The position numbers were made by a program, and so were the translations under genes. Of a DNA stretch of 23,116 bases, positions 1-9,429 are shown one piece after another. The notes beneath the pieces are model-generated. The model saw only the letters and a list, made by a program, of their open reading frames with translations. It was not told the origin of the DNA and did not search any database. This stretch comes from Pseudomonadota bacterium (GTDB lineage: Bacteria; Pseudomonadota; Alphaproteobacteria; CACIAM-22H2): contig JAIUNH010000004.1 of assembly GCA_020161965.1 (NCBI GenBank), positions 1-23,116 on the forward strand, given 5' to 3'. The first letter of the stretch is position 1, and each line of letters begins with the position of its first letter.

Positions 1-2
1 GC

Positions 3-3000
3 AATTTCCACGCGCGGGGTACTGGCGCCTCCAGCGGCGTGTCGCTGGCCGGCGTTTATATGTATTCGACCGCCGGCGGGGCGTGGGTCTCGATCGACAC
101 CGGTGCGGGCAATATCAATATCCACGGCCAGGGCGGCAACGGCGCCGACGGCAACGGCGTTCTCCTGCAGGGTAATTCGGGAATCAACGCCGCCACCCTG
201 CGGACGACGACCGGCAATATCACGGTCACCGGCGTGTCGGGCACCGGCGCCAGCTCGCACGGCATTCTCGCGGCCTATTACAGCCAGATCGAAACCGCGG
301 GCGGTGTGCTGACGTTGAACGGCGATTCGACCGGCGCCGGTGCTTCGCGCGGCTTTTGGAGCCTCGGCCTGATCGACGCGGGCACGAACGCGGGATCGAC
401 GATCGCGGGCACGTCGCTGAACGAATACGGCGTGCTTCTGGCGCCGGCGGCTGATTGGCGCGTGGGCAGCGGCGGCCAGTTGAACGTAACGGGCGAAGGC
501 ACCAACGGCTTGGGCGCGGACGGCGTGGCGCTGACGCTTAACGGCGGCACGATCAACTTCACCGGCGAAGGTACGTCCGGCCAGGGCGTCAATCTCAGCG
601 GCGCCATCACCTTCGCGGGCGATGGCGGCCAGTTGCGCTTCATCGGCGCCGGCGCCAATGGCGACGTGATCGTTTCGGGTTCGATCGAAGCCACTGGTAC
701 GACGGGCGCGCGATCGCTCGAGATCAGTTCGTCGGGTTTGATCCAACTTCAAGGCACGCCGTCGACGACGACGATCGGCGCCACTGTCGGCGGCATGCTC
801 AATTTCAGCGCCACGGCGGCGGATAGTCTGACGCTCGGCGGCAAGATCGTCACCGAAGGCGGTGCCGTGAGCCTCGTCGCGGGCACCAAAATGTCGATCA
901 CCGCCGGGATCGAGACTTTCGGCGGCGGCATTTCGATCATGGGCAACGCGCCGGGCGGCAGCATCACGGGCGCCAATTACAGCGGTGCGGGAAACGGCGT
1001 CGAAATCAAGCGTCTGACGGCGGCGACCGTCGCGATCGACGCGGGCGGCGGCGACATCTATATCGCGGGCGTGGCGGGCGATACCGGCGGCTACAATATC
1101 GGCGTGCTGATCGACGGCGCGCAGGTCACGACGACCGGTTCGGGCGACGTGCAAATTTACGGCAAGGGCGGCGGTGCGGCGGGCGGCGGCGATTCCTATC
1201 AGGTCGGCGTGTTCGTCAACGCGAACGATTTCTTCTTCGGTAATTCGTATTCGAATAGCGGGTCGATCTCCGCCGGAACCGGCGGCTTGACGATCACCGG
1301 CGAAGGCGGTTCCGCCGGGGCCGATGGCAGCAATCACGGCGTGCTCATCTCCAAGGCGCCGGTCACGAGTGCGGGCTTCATCAACATCGAGGGCACGGGC
1401 GGCTCGGGGCCGGGCAGCGATTCCATCTTGATCGCCGCCGGTAGCGTGACCTCGACCGGGACGGCCAGCGACGACATCATATTGCTGGCCAACGCCACGC
1501 TCGGCGGCGGCTTCGGTCTTTCGCTCGCCGACGGCTTCAGCAACGACGGCAACAGCGTCACGATCGGCGGCATGTCGTTCCAGGGCAATTTGTTCCTCCA
1601 CGCGAATACGCTGTCGGCGACCACGACGATTTTGGAGCTGTCGCATCAGTCCGGCAGCGGCACGATCCAGTTCCAAACGGCGACCGCGACGCTCGGCATC
1701 GGCATCAATGGCGGCGACGCGGGCGGCGGGATGGCGATCGGTGCCGGCGTGCTGAACGACATTTCCGGCTTCGATAGACTGGTATTCGGCGGGTCCGGTC
1801 AGATCGGCGCGATCCAGATGGACTCGACCAATTTCGGCGGCTATGCCGGTTTGGCGAGCGTCGATAGCTTCGAAGTGCGGACGCAGGGCCTGTTCTATTC
1901 GAACACGCTCGATTTCAACGGCAAGGCCGTCGTGATCGACACGGGCGGCGCCAGCGGCGGCACGTTGACCAATTTCGATTCGCTGGTGCTGACGGGGACG
2001 GGCGGGTTCACCGGCACGGCGAATGGCGGCACGCTGCTGATCGACAAGACCGGCACGTCGGCCAGCATCGATGTCACGTCGGCCAGCACGCTCACGCTCG
2101 GCGCGTCGACGATGGGCAGCGGCACGCTGACGCTCTCGGGCCTCGCCATCACGCAGATCGGCCCGCTGACCCAGGATGCGATCGGCGGCAACGTGAACTT
2201 CACGTCGTCGGGCCTCATCGCGCTCGGCCAGAGCAACACCTTCACCGGCACGTCGATCACGATCGAAGGCGCTTCGGTCCAGATCAACGCCCAGCAGAAT
2301 TTCACGCGCGGCGATTCGCAGACCGTGAACCTGATCTCGACCGGCGGCAATGTTTCGGTCAATGCCGATCTGGTCAAGACGGGGATGGGTGGCGCCCATT
2401 TCAACATCACCGCCGACGAGACCGCTTGGTTCGCCAATGCGGGCATCCAATCCGACGGCGGCAACATCACGATCTGGGGCAACGCGCCCAACGGTGACAA
2501 TAACGTCAGCGGCAACGCCGGCGGCGCGTGGGGCGTGCGCATCGACGGCGCCAACGCGATCCTGTCGGCGGGTGCCGGCAATATCGACATCGTCGGTAAG
2601 GGTTGGACCGACAACGGCACCGGCCAACACGGCATCGTGTTGATGAATGGCGGCCGTCTGGAAACCGATACGGGCTACATCATCCTGTCGGGGCGCGGCG
2701 GCAGCGGGACGGGCAGCGGCGCCAACGGCATCATGCTGGGCTCGGGCGCCAGCATCGAATCGCAAGGCGGCTATATCGAGCTTTACGGTTATGGCGGCGC
2801 CAACAGCGCGAACGCGAACGGCGTCGTGCTCGACGGCGGCAGCACGATCACCCATGCCGGCGGCGGCTATGTCCTGTTCATGGGGAACGGCGCCAATGGC
2901 GGCCAAGGCGTCGTCGCGGCGGGTGCGGCCACCGTCGATACGGGGGCGGGCCAGTTGTCGGTCATGTCGAACAGCGGCATCTCGCTCGACAGCGTCTTGC

Positions 3001-6000
3001 TGCGCGCCGGCGGCAGCGCCACCTTCGTCGGCGGTGCGGGCAATATCGCGCTCAACAACGCGAGCAACGATATCGCCGGCACGACCACGTTCACGACGGC
3101 CGTGGGCAATGTCAGTTTCGTCAATTCCTACACCGGCACGCTGACGCTCGGCGGGTCGGATGTCGCCGGGTATCTGGCGATCCAAACGGGCGGCGGGATC
3201 GATCAGGCGGGCGCGCCCAGCCATGTCACCGGCGCCACCAATATCACCGCTGGCGGCTCGATCGAGCTGACCAATGCCGACAACACCTTCGGCGGTGCTG
3301 TCACGTTGACCAATACCGGCGGCTCGAACGATGTCGGCATCGGGGCGACCGGCGCCTTGACGCTCGATACGGTCTCCACCCAGGCGAGCTTCACTGCGCA
3401 AGCCAGCGGACCGCTCACCCTGTCGGGCGCCAGCACCTTCGCGGTCGGCAAGAACGTCACGTTGATGTCGGAAGGCGCCATCTCGATTACCGCCACGCAG
3501 ACGCTGAGCGGCGGTACTTTCACGGCCGATGCCGATGCGGGCGTGAGCGTCACGGCCAATATTTCGACGTCGGGCGGCGGCATCAATCTCTACGGCAATG
3601 CGCCCGGCGGCGGCGCCTTCGGCACCACCAGCGGCGCGTTCCACGGCGTGGCGATCGATGCCGGCGCCATCGTGAACGCGGGCGGCGGCAATATCACGAT
3701 CAAGGGTGCGGGCGGCGATACGGGTACCTATCACGGCGTCTCGGTCCGCAACGGTGCGGGCGTGACGACGGCCGGCGGCGGCGCGATCACGATCGACGGC
3801 CAAGGCGGCACTGGCGCCACCGGTTCGGCGGGCGTGGAATTCTACGATCTGGGCGCCTATGCCCAAACCGAGGACGGCGCGCTGACCGTGACGGGCACGG
3901 GCGGTTCCACCGGCTATGGCAATACGGGCGTGGCGCTCGCAACCGGTGAAATCCGCTCGATCGGTCTGGGCAATGTCACCGTCACCGGAACCGGCGGCGG
4001 CTTGGCAAGTGAAGGCGTGCATGTCGGCGGTGGCGGTGCCACCTATATTTCGGCCACGGACGGCACGTTGACGATCAACGCCACCGGCGGCGGCGCCAAC
4101 GACAGCGGGTTGCAAAGCTGGGGCTTGGCCGTGGGGTCGGGAAATTTCGGCGGGATCGTCACGACTGGTGTGGGCAACATCGCGATTACCGCGACGGCCG
4201 GCGGCATGTCGGGCGACAGCGACCGCTACGGCATGATCGTCGGATCGGGCGGTACGATCGCGACGATTTCCGGCGCCCTTTCGATCGAGGCGACGGGCGG
4301 GATGGGCGGCGGTACGGGCAACCACGCGATCAATCTCGCGGGTGGCACCATCGGTGGGGTGAGCATGACCGGCGATATCACCCTGGCGGGCGATTCGCTT
4401 TCAACGGCGGCCGCTTCGATCCAGACAACGGGCGTCGCGACGATCCGGCCATTGACGAACGGGTTTGGTATCGGCATCGGCGGCGGATCGGGCGGGCTGC
4501 AGCTCGGGTCGAGCTTTTCCTATGTCAGCGCCGGTACGCTGAAATTCGGCGGCGCCTCGATCGGTAATATCGATGTCGGTGCCGGCGGTCTGAATGCGCC
4601 GCCGGCGACGGCGCTTTATCTGCACGGCGCGCAGATTCTACTCAACGGCGATGTCAACGCGACGGGCGGGAAGCTTACGCTGCACGGCGATTCGGGCGGC
4701 GTCACGCAAGCCATGGGCACGGCCGTCACCGCGAATACGCTGATCCTGCGCGGCACCGGCAATTTCACGCTCGATAACGGCGGCGTGGGCGTCAATCTGG
4801 TCGAGTACGTCGCGGCCGATGTCAGCGGTCCGTTGGCGCTGCGCACCGGGTCGGGCTCGACCTATACGAGTGCCGCGATCGCCACGGATGCGACGGGTAC
4901 GGTCACCGGCATTTCGGCGAGCAGCACCCTCGATTGGAGTTCGACGGGCAATATCGGCCAGTCGACAGGTGCCATCGTCAGCGTCGCCGGTCCCGTCAAT
5001 CTGACGGCGAACGGCGGCATCACGCTCTACGAAGCGGGCAACACTTTCCTCGGCCCCCTCACGGCGACCAATTCGGCGGGCACGATTTCGCTGCGCGCGG
5101 GCGGGATCACCGTCGGCGCCACGGGCATCTCGTCGGCGGGCGATCTGATTTTGGCGACGACGACCGGCGCGCTGCAGCAATCCGGCGGCATTATCGCGGG
5201 CGGGAATTTCTACGCGAGTGCCGCCGACGGGATCATGTTGTCGAACGCGGGCAACGCCGTCGCCGGCAATGTTTCGCTGACGACGACCGGCGGCACCGAC
5301 GCGACCTGGAACGAGATCGGGTCGATGAGCATGGGTTCGCTCTCCATCAGCGGCAGTTTGAACGTCAGCGTCACCTCGGGTTCGATCTCCCAAGTCGGCG
5401 CGGCGCATGTCACCGGCACGTCGAGCTTCACGGCAAGCGGCGGCGTTGCCTTGACCCATGCGAGCAACACTTTCGGTGGCGCGCTAACGCTGACCGCGTC
5501 GAGCGGCTCGGCCGCCATCACCAGTGCGGGCGCGCTGACGCTCGGCACGATTTCCAGCGCCAACGGGCTGACCGTGACCGCCGGTGGCGCTTTGACGCAG
5601 ACCGGCCCAATCATGCTCAGCGCGGGTACGACCAGCCTGTCGGCCACCGGCACGATGAATCTGACCCAAGGCGCCAACAATTTCGGCACGGCGCTGGCGT
5701 TGACGGGCCCCGGCGGCACGATCGACGGCACGGTCAACGGCAATTCGGGCGCCGCGGCCGTGTCGGCCGTGACGGCGAGCAGCGGCAGCTTCACCTTCGG
5801 CGGCGCGTCGGTCAGCAGTGCGCCGCCGCCGGCGACGCCCACCGAAGGCACGACGACCAACACCGTCACGACCGAAACGCTGGCGCAGATCATCACCCAG
5901 ATCCTGACCTCGACGGTGACGCAGCCGTCGTCGTCGACCACGTCAACCGATGCGACGACCGTGAACCCGGTCAGCCCGGCGGCCGTGCAGGCGATGCTGA

Positions 6001-6359
6001 TCGCGATCCTGTCGGAAGCGGCGTCGCCCGCCGGCGGCGGCACGGGCGGCGGCGATCAGCAATCGTCCGGCGAAGGCAGCGGCACGCAACAGGCCGGTGC
6101 GCAAGCTGGTGCAGGCGCGCAATCCGGCACGCCGAGCGTGACGGCCGAGACGGGTACGTTCGGTGCGGGCACCACGATCACGATCAACACCTCGGGCGGC
6201 ACGGTCGCGTCGATCACCGTGACGCCGGTCGGCGGTGGCGCACCGGTCACGATCCTGCCGGGTCTGTTGAACCTGACGCCACCCGCGATCCCGACCGCGA
6301 CCGCGACGGGCACGCCCGGCATCTCCGGCAATTTCCCGCTCGCCTGGGGCGGGCGTTAG
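3..6359 (+). CDS. Giant beta-strand-repeat exoprotein, filamentous-haemagglutinin-like (5' end outside window)
   Basis: The open frame runs unbroken from the left edge to TAG at 6357-6359, giving 2118 residues with no plausible start, so the N-terminus is missing. Composition is dominated by Gly, Thr, Ser, Ala, Asn and Ile/Val, with almost no Cys or charged clusters. Short alternating patterns such as GNITITG and GGTLTL recur, as expected for a right-handed beta-helix. A recurring NTFGG unit repeats every 70-72 codons, and three longer modules start at a GNAP motif. After about nt 5825 the chain becomes a proline/threonine/serine and Gly/Gln linker and ends LAWGGR, with no autotransporter beta-barrel, LPXTG or obvious anchor. 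The family (large TpsA-type exoproteins and adhesins) acts at the cell surface. An N-terminal signal and TPS domain, and a TpsB partner, would lie upstream and are not visible. Specific ligand unknown. Confidence 0.85.
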   Translation, partial: NFHARGTGASSGVSLAGVYMYSTAGGAWVSIDTGAGNINIHGQGGNGADGNGVLLQGNSGINAATLRTTTGNITVTGVSGTGASSHGILAAYYSQIETAGGVLTLNGDSTGAGASRGFWSLGLIDAGTNAGSTIAGTSLNEYGVLLAPAADWRVGSGGQLNVTGEGTNGLGADGVALTLNGGTINFTGEGTSGQGVNLSGAITFAGDGGQLRFIGAGANGDVIVSGSIEATGTTGARSLEISSSGLIQLQGTPSTTTIGATVGGMLNFSATAADSLTLGGKIVTEGGAVSLVAGTKMSITAGIETFGGGISIMGNAPGGSITGANYSGAGNGVEIKRLTAATVAIDAGGGDIYIAGVAGDTGGYNIGVLIDGAQVTTTGSGDVQIYGKGGGAAGGGDSYQVGVFVNANDFFFGNSYSNSGSISAGTGGLTITGEGGSAGADGSNHGVLISKAPVTSAGFINIEGTGGSGPGSDSILIAAGSVTSTGTASDDIILLANATLGGGFGLSLADGFSNDGNSVTIGGMSFQGNLFLHANTLSATTTILELSHQSGSGTIQFQTATATLGIGINGGDAGGGMAIGAGVLNDISGFDRLVFGGSGQIGAIQMDSTNFGGYAGLASVDSFEVRTQGLFYSNTLDFNGKAVVIDTGGASGGTLTNFDSLVLTGTGGFTGTANGGTLLIDKTGTSASIDVTSASTLTLGASTMGSGTLTLSGLAITQIGPLTQDAIGGNVNFTSSGLIALGQSNTFTGTSITIEGASVQINAQQNFTRGDSQTVNLISTGGNVSVNADLVKTGMGGAHFNITADETAWFANAGIQSDGGNITIWGNAPNGDNNVSGNAGGAWGVRIDGANAILSAGAGNIDIVGKGWTDNGTGQHGIVLMNGGRLETDTGYIILSGRGGSGTGSGANGIMLGSGASIESQGGYIELYGYGGANSANANGVVLDGGSTITHAGGGYVLFMGNGANGGQGVVAAGAATVDTGAGQLSVMSNSGISLDSVLLRAGGSATFVGGAGNIALNNASNDIAGTTTFTTAVGNVSFVNSYTGTLTLGGSDVAGYLAIQTGGGIDQAGAPSHVTGATNITAGGSIELTNADNTFGGAVTLTNTGGSNDVGIGATGALTLDTVSTQASFTAQASGPLTLSGASTFAVGKNVTLMSEGAISITATQTLSGGTFTADADAGVSVTANISTSGGGINLYGNAPGGGAFGTTSGAFHGVAIDAGAIVNAGGGNITIKGAGGDTGTYHGVSVRNGAGVTTAGGGAITIDGQGGTGATGSAGVEFYDLGAYAQTEDGALTVTGTGGSTGYGNTGVALATGEIRSIGLGNVTVTGTGGGLASEGVHVGGGGATYISATDGTLTINATGGGANDSGLQSWGLAVGSGNFGGIVTTGVGNIAITATAGGMSGDSDRYGMIVGSGGTIATISGALSIEATGGMGGGTGNHAINLAGGTIGGVSMTGDITLAGDSLSTAAASIQTTGVATIRPLTNGFGIGIGGGSGGLQLGSSFSYVSAGTLKFGGASIGNIDVGAGGLNAPPATALYLHGAQILLNGDVNATGGKLTLHGDSGGVTQAMGTAVTANTLILRGTGNFTLDNGGVGVNLVEYVAADVSGPLALRTGSGSTYTSAAIATDATGTVTGISASSTLDWSSTGNIGQSTGAIVSVAGPVNLTANGGITLYEAGNTFLGPLTATNSAGTISLRAGGITVGATGISSAGDLILATTTGALQQSGGIIAGGNFYASAADGIMLSNAGNAVAGNVSLTTTGGTDATWNEIGSMSMGSLSISGSLNVSVTSGSISQVGAAHVTGTSSFTASGGVALTHASNTFGGALTLTASSGSAAITSAGALTLGTISSANGLTVTAGGALTQTGPIMLSAGTTSLSATGTMNLTQGANNFGTALALTGPGGTIDGTVNGNSGAAAVSAVTASSGSFTFGGASVSSAPPPATPTEGTTTNTVTTETLAQIITQILTSTVTQPSSSTTSTDATTVNPVSPAAVQAMLIAILSEAASPAGGGTGGGDQQSSGEGSGTQQAGAQAGAGAQSGTPSVTAETGTFGAGTTITINTSGGTVASITVTPVGGGAPVTILPGLLNLTPPAIPTATATGTPGISGNFPLAWGGR
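890..4000 (+). repeat. Three long modules in the exoprotein, each opening with GNAPxG
   Basis: GG-x-I-x-(3)-GNAP occurs with its GNAP at nt 942, 2478 and 3594 (512 and 372 codons apart). Each copy is preceded by an I/V-x-T-x-GG strand and followed by GV-x-I-DGA, then GGG-N/D-I-x-I and a G-x-GGxxG stretch. This suggests triplication of a larger domain with later divergence. Boundaries are approximate because they were read by eye. Confidence 0.45.
5025..5705 (+). repeat. Protein-level tandem repeat of about 71 codons in the exoprotein
   Basis: Aligning on the Asn of an A-x-N-T/A-F/V-x-G-x-L-x-L motif places copies at nt 5040, 5253, 5466 and 5676, that is 71, 71 and 70 codons apart. Two further copies at nt 3066 and 3282 are 72 codons apart, and a lone QSNTF copy lies at 2235. 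DNA identity between copies is low, so this is an old protein repeat typical of beta-helical exoproteins and not a recent DNA duplication. Confidence 0.6.
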
Positions 6360-6393
6360 TCGCGCGTAAGCATTTGGCGCTACACTCGCGGCG

Positions 6394-7986
6394 ATGAACA
6401 AGGATTCTTTGCTCGCTATTCGCTTTCACGGGGCTGCCGGCACCGTGACCGGTTCGTGTTTTCGCGTCGAGGGCGGGGCGAAGCCCTTCTTGGTCGATTG
6501 CGGCATGGCGCAAGGCCCGAAGACCTTGCAAGGCCTCAACCGCCGCCAATTTCCCTTCGCGCCCGACGAGATCGGCGCGGTGGTGTTGACCCACGCGCAT
6601 ATCGATCATTCGGGCTTGTTGCCGCGCCTCGTGGCCGAGGGATTCTACGGCCCGATCTTCGCCACGCCGCCGACCTGCGATCTGCTGCAATGGATGCTGC
6701 GCGACGCGGCCGCGATCCAGGAAATGGAAACCGATCGCGCGGCCACGCGCCTGCACCGGCGCGGCCAAGGCGATATCCTGCCGCCGATCTATACCCGTGC
6801 GCATGCCGAAGCGGCGTTGGCGCAATTGCGGCCCGTTCTGCTCGACAAGGAATTTTCGCCGGTCGCGGGCGTCAAAGCGCGCTTCGGTCACGCGGGCCAT
6901 ATTCTGGGGGCGGCGTGGGCGGCGATCGAGGTCGCGGGCAAGCGTCTCGTCTTCTCCGGCGATTTGGGACCGCGCGGCAAAACCTTGCAGCACGATGCGG
7001 CCTTGCCGCCGAAGGCCGATCTGTTGGTGATGGAATCGACCTATGGCGGGCGCGAACGGCCGGCGGAGGACGAGGAGTCGCGCCGCGCCAAGCTTGCCGC
7101 CGAAGTGCTCGACGCGCATCGCGCGGGCGGCAATTTACTGATCCCGGCCTTCGCGGTCGAACGCACGCAGGAGCTGATCCACGATCTGCTGCTGCTCGCG
7201 CGCACGAGCCGCATTCCCGCGATGCCGATCTATTTGGACTCGCCGCTCGCCAGCCACGCGACCGAAGTCTTCGCGCGTTATGCGTCGACATTGGAACCCG
7301 CGCCCGACGGCGGATCGCATTTCAAGGCGCCGCATTTGCGTGTCGTCGAATCGGTGGCGGAGAGCAAGGCGCTCGCGCGCATCCGGGGCGGCGCCATTCT
7401 GATCGCGGGCTCGGGCATGTGCGAAGCCGGGCGGATCAAACATCATCTGAAGGATCATCTCTGGCGCGCGGAATCGACCGTGCTGTTCGTCGGCTATCAA
7501 GCGCCCGGCACGCTCGGCCGACTGATTCGCGACGGCGTGGATCCCGTGCGCATCCATGGCGAGGAGCTTGCGGTGTGCGCGCGCATCCGCAATCTCGATG
7601 CCTATTCGGGCCACGCGGGACAGGGCGATCTCGTGCGCTGGGCGCAAGCGGCGATCGGGCCCGCGACCCAGATCGCCTTGGTGCATGGCGAGCCCGATCA
7701 GCTCGACGTGTTGCGCGGCGCGTTGGCGGCGTCGGGCGCGGACGCCGCAAGGATCGCGATTCCCGGTCTCGACGATTCGCTGGTCGCCGACGGCAAATCC
7801 TGGCGGCTCGACCCCGCCGGCGACGGGCGCGATCTGCGTGCGGCGGCCAAAACGGGCCGCGATTGGCACAACGACTATGCGGGTACGATCCTGGCCGTGC
7901 GCAAGGCGCTGGAAGCGGCCCCCGACGATGCCGCGCGCGCGAAAATGCTGGCGGAAATCCGCCGGAATCTGCCGCGCGGGGCTTGA
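6394..7986 (+). CDS. MBL-fold / beta-CASP metallohydrolase (RNA-processing exonuclease family)
   Basis: A 530-residue cytoplasmic protein of the metallo-beta-lactamase superfamily with a beta-CASP insert and RNA-specificity (RMMBL) tail, the family of CPSF-73/YSH1-like nucleases. Visible metal motifs are HAHIDH at 67-72, GHAGH at 165-169 and SGD at 188-190. The beta-CASP region carries PAFAVERTQE around 251-260 and AGSGMCEAGRIKHHL at 338-352, and the C-terminal part has SGHAG at 405-409 and HGE at 431-433. These residues imply a two-zinc phosphodiesterase, probably acting on RNA; the substrate cannot be read from sequence. It starts 34 nt after the exoprotein stop. No Shine-Dalgarno is evident; the only -10-like hexamer, TACACT at 6381-6386, is so near the ATG that a very short leader is possible. 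Functional link to its neighbours is unclear. Confidence 0.9.
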   Translation: MNKDSLLAIRFHGAAGTVTGSCFRVEGGAKPFLVDCGMAQGPKTLQGLNRRQFPFAPDEIGAVVLTHAHIDHSGLLPRLVAEGFYGPIFATPPTCDLLQWMLRDAAAIQEMETDRAATRLHRRGQGDILPPIYTRAHAEAALAQLRPVLLDKEFSPVAGVKARFGHAGHILGAAWAAIEVAGKRLVFSGDLGPRGKTLQHDAALPPKADLLVMESTYGGRERPAEDEESRRAKLAAEVLDAHRAGGNLLIPAFAVERTQELIHDLLLLARTSRIPAMPIYLDSPLASHATEVFARYASTLEPAPDGGSHFKAPHLRVVESVAESKALARIRGGAILIAGSGMCEAGRIKHHLKDHLWRAESTVLFVGYQAPGTLGRLIRDGVDPVRIHGEELAVCARIRNLDAYSGHAGQGDLVRWAQAAIGPATQIALVHGEPDQLDVLRGALAASGADAARIAIPGLDDSLVADGKSWRLDPAGDGRDLRAAAKTGRDWHNDYAGTILAVRKALEAAPDDAARAKMLAEIRRNLPRGA

Positions 7987-8019
7987 AAACCGCATCCGGA
8001 CAGGGTCTTATCCGGCCTC

Positions 8020-9429
8020 ATGTCAGGTCAATCTTTGCTCGCTACGGGCCTTCGAATCATCAATGTCGGGCTCGACGGTTTCGCGCGCGATCTTTCCCGC
8101 GCCGGTATTCCCGTTTCCCATGTCGATTGGGCGCCGCCCGCCAAGGGCGATGCGCGCTTGGCCGGTTTCCTCGCCAAGCTCGACGGCGATCCCGCGATCG
8201 ACGCCGCCAATAAGGAAGCGCTCGCGCGCTTTTTGAAAGCCGAGCCCGTGCTGATCGACGTCGTGCGCGCCGATACGGTGCTGCAAGGCCTGGGCGATCG
8301 CACGATCCTGCATGCCGGTCCGCCGATCGAATGGGATCGGATGTGCGGCCCGCTCCGTGGCGCCATCCAGGGCGCCATCGTGCTCGAAGGCTGGGCGCCG
8401 GATCTCGATGCGGCCGAGAAGCTCGCCGCGTCGGGCGGAATCAAATTCGCGCCGAACCATCATTACGGCGCCGTCGGTCCGATGACCGGTATGATCACGC
8501 GCTCGATGCCCGTGCTGGTCGTCGAAAACCGCGGCTTCGGCAATCGCGCCTACTGCACGCTGAACGAGGGCCTGGGCAAGGTCATGCGCTTCGGCGGCAA
8601 CGACGACAGCGTGCTCGCGCGCTTGCGTTGGCTCGCATCCGATTTGGGCCCCGCACTCGCCGCCGCATTGAAACTGTCGGGCGGTTTGGCGCTGAAGCCG
8701 ATCATCGCGCGCGGGTTGTCGATGGGCGACGAGATGCATCAACGCAACGTCGCCTGCACCAGCCTGTTCGTGCGCACGATGGCGCCGTGGCTGGCGCGCG
8801 CCGTGCCGGATTCCGAAAAACTCGCCAAGATCCTCGAATTCTGCGGTGGCAACGATCAGTTCTTCCTGAACGTTGCGATGGCGATGGGCAAGTCGATCGC
8901 CGATCCGGTGAAGGGTGTGGCGCATTCCACGCTCGTCACCGCGATGTGCCGCAACGGCACGGATTTCGGCATTCGCGTCGCCGCGACCGGCGATCGCTGG
9001 TATGTCGCCCCGGTCGAACAGCCGCGCGGACTTTATTTTCCTGGCTACACCGAAGCCGACGCCAATCCCGATATCGGCGATTCCGCGATCGTCGAAACGA
9101 TCGGTCTTGGCGGTTTCGCGATGGCGGCGTCGCCCGCCGTCGCGGGTTTCGTGGGGGCGGGCTCCGCGTCCGAAGCGCTCGACATCACCCGTTCGATGGT
9201 CGACATCAGCGCGGGCCGCAATCCCGATTGGACGATCCCGGGTCTCGATTTCGCGGGCGTGCCTGTCGGCATCGATGTGCGCCGCGTGGTCGAAACCGGC
9301 ATCGCGCCGTTGATCAATACGGGCATCGCGCATCGCAAACCTGGCATTGGCCAAGTCGGGGCGGGCACGGTGCGCGCACCCCTCGCGTGCTTCGTGCAAG
9401 CACTCGAAGCGCTGGCGGAGGGCAAATAA
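8020..9429 (+). CDS. allG: DUF1116 protein, AllG/YlbE-like subunit of a putative oxamate carbamoyltransferase
   Basis: This 469-residue soluble protein matches the DUF1116 (YlbE) family along its whole length. Conserved-looking blocks are APNHHYGAVGPMTGMI at 144-159, GLSMGDEMHQRN at 232-243, GIRVAATGDRWYVAP at 317-331 and the glycine-rich HRKPGIGQVGAGTVRAP near the end. In E. coli, YlbE is reported to act with FdrA and YlbF as oxamate carbamoyltransferase, which phosphorolyses oxalurate to oxamate and carbamoyl phosphate in anaerobic allantoin use. The gene lies 33 nt after the MBL gene with no clear Shine-Dalgarno. Its TAA shares its last A with the fdrA ATG (TAATG), so the two are translationally coupled. 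Family assignment is strong. The substrate is inferred, because no other allantoin gene is visible here. Confidence 0.85.
   Translation: MSGQSLLATGLRIINVGLDGFARDLSRAGIPVSHVDWAPPAKGDARLAGFLAKLDGDPAIDAANKEALARFLKAEPVLIDVVRADTVLQGLGDRTILHAGPPIEWDRMCGPLRGAIQGAIVLEGWAPDLDAAEKLAASGGIKFAPNHHYGAVGPMTGMITRSMPVLVVENRGFGNRAYCTLNEGLGKVMRFGGNDDSVLARLRWLASDLGPALAAALKLSGGLALKPIIARGLSMGDEMHQRNVACTSLFVRTMAPWLARAVPDSEKLAKILEFCGGNDQFFLNVAMAMGKSIADPVKGVAHSTLVTAMCRNGTDFGIRVAATGDRWYVAPVEQPRGLYFPGYTEADANPDIGDSAIVETIGLGGFAMAASPAVAGFVGAGSASEALDITRSMVDISAGRNPDWTIPGLDFAGVPVGIDVRRVVETGIAPLINTGIAHRKPGIGQVGAGTVRAPLACFVQALEALAEGK

Noticed and set aside
2603..3949. 448-residue plus-strand open frame, and large minus-strand frames (1895-2635, 4638-5459, 5210-6043), inside the exoprotein
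   Set aside because: They are arginine/histidine- or proline/valine-biased shadow translations of a GC-rich repeat gene whose true frame is continuous from the window edge; none has a ribosome site or recognisable family.
900..4000. Repeats in the exoprotein considered as a CRISPR array or DNA-level tandem repeat
   Set aside because: Copies are conserved only at protein level, intervals are 70-512 codons, and the reading frame is continuous.
8331..9428. Extended N-terminus of the fdrA frame
   Set aside because: It overlaps the DUF1116 gene entirely and the translation is arginine-rich noise; the family N-terminus MSVLANRVRKGFYLDS begins at 9429.
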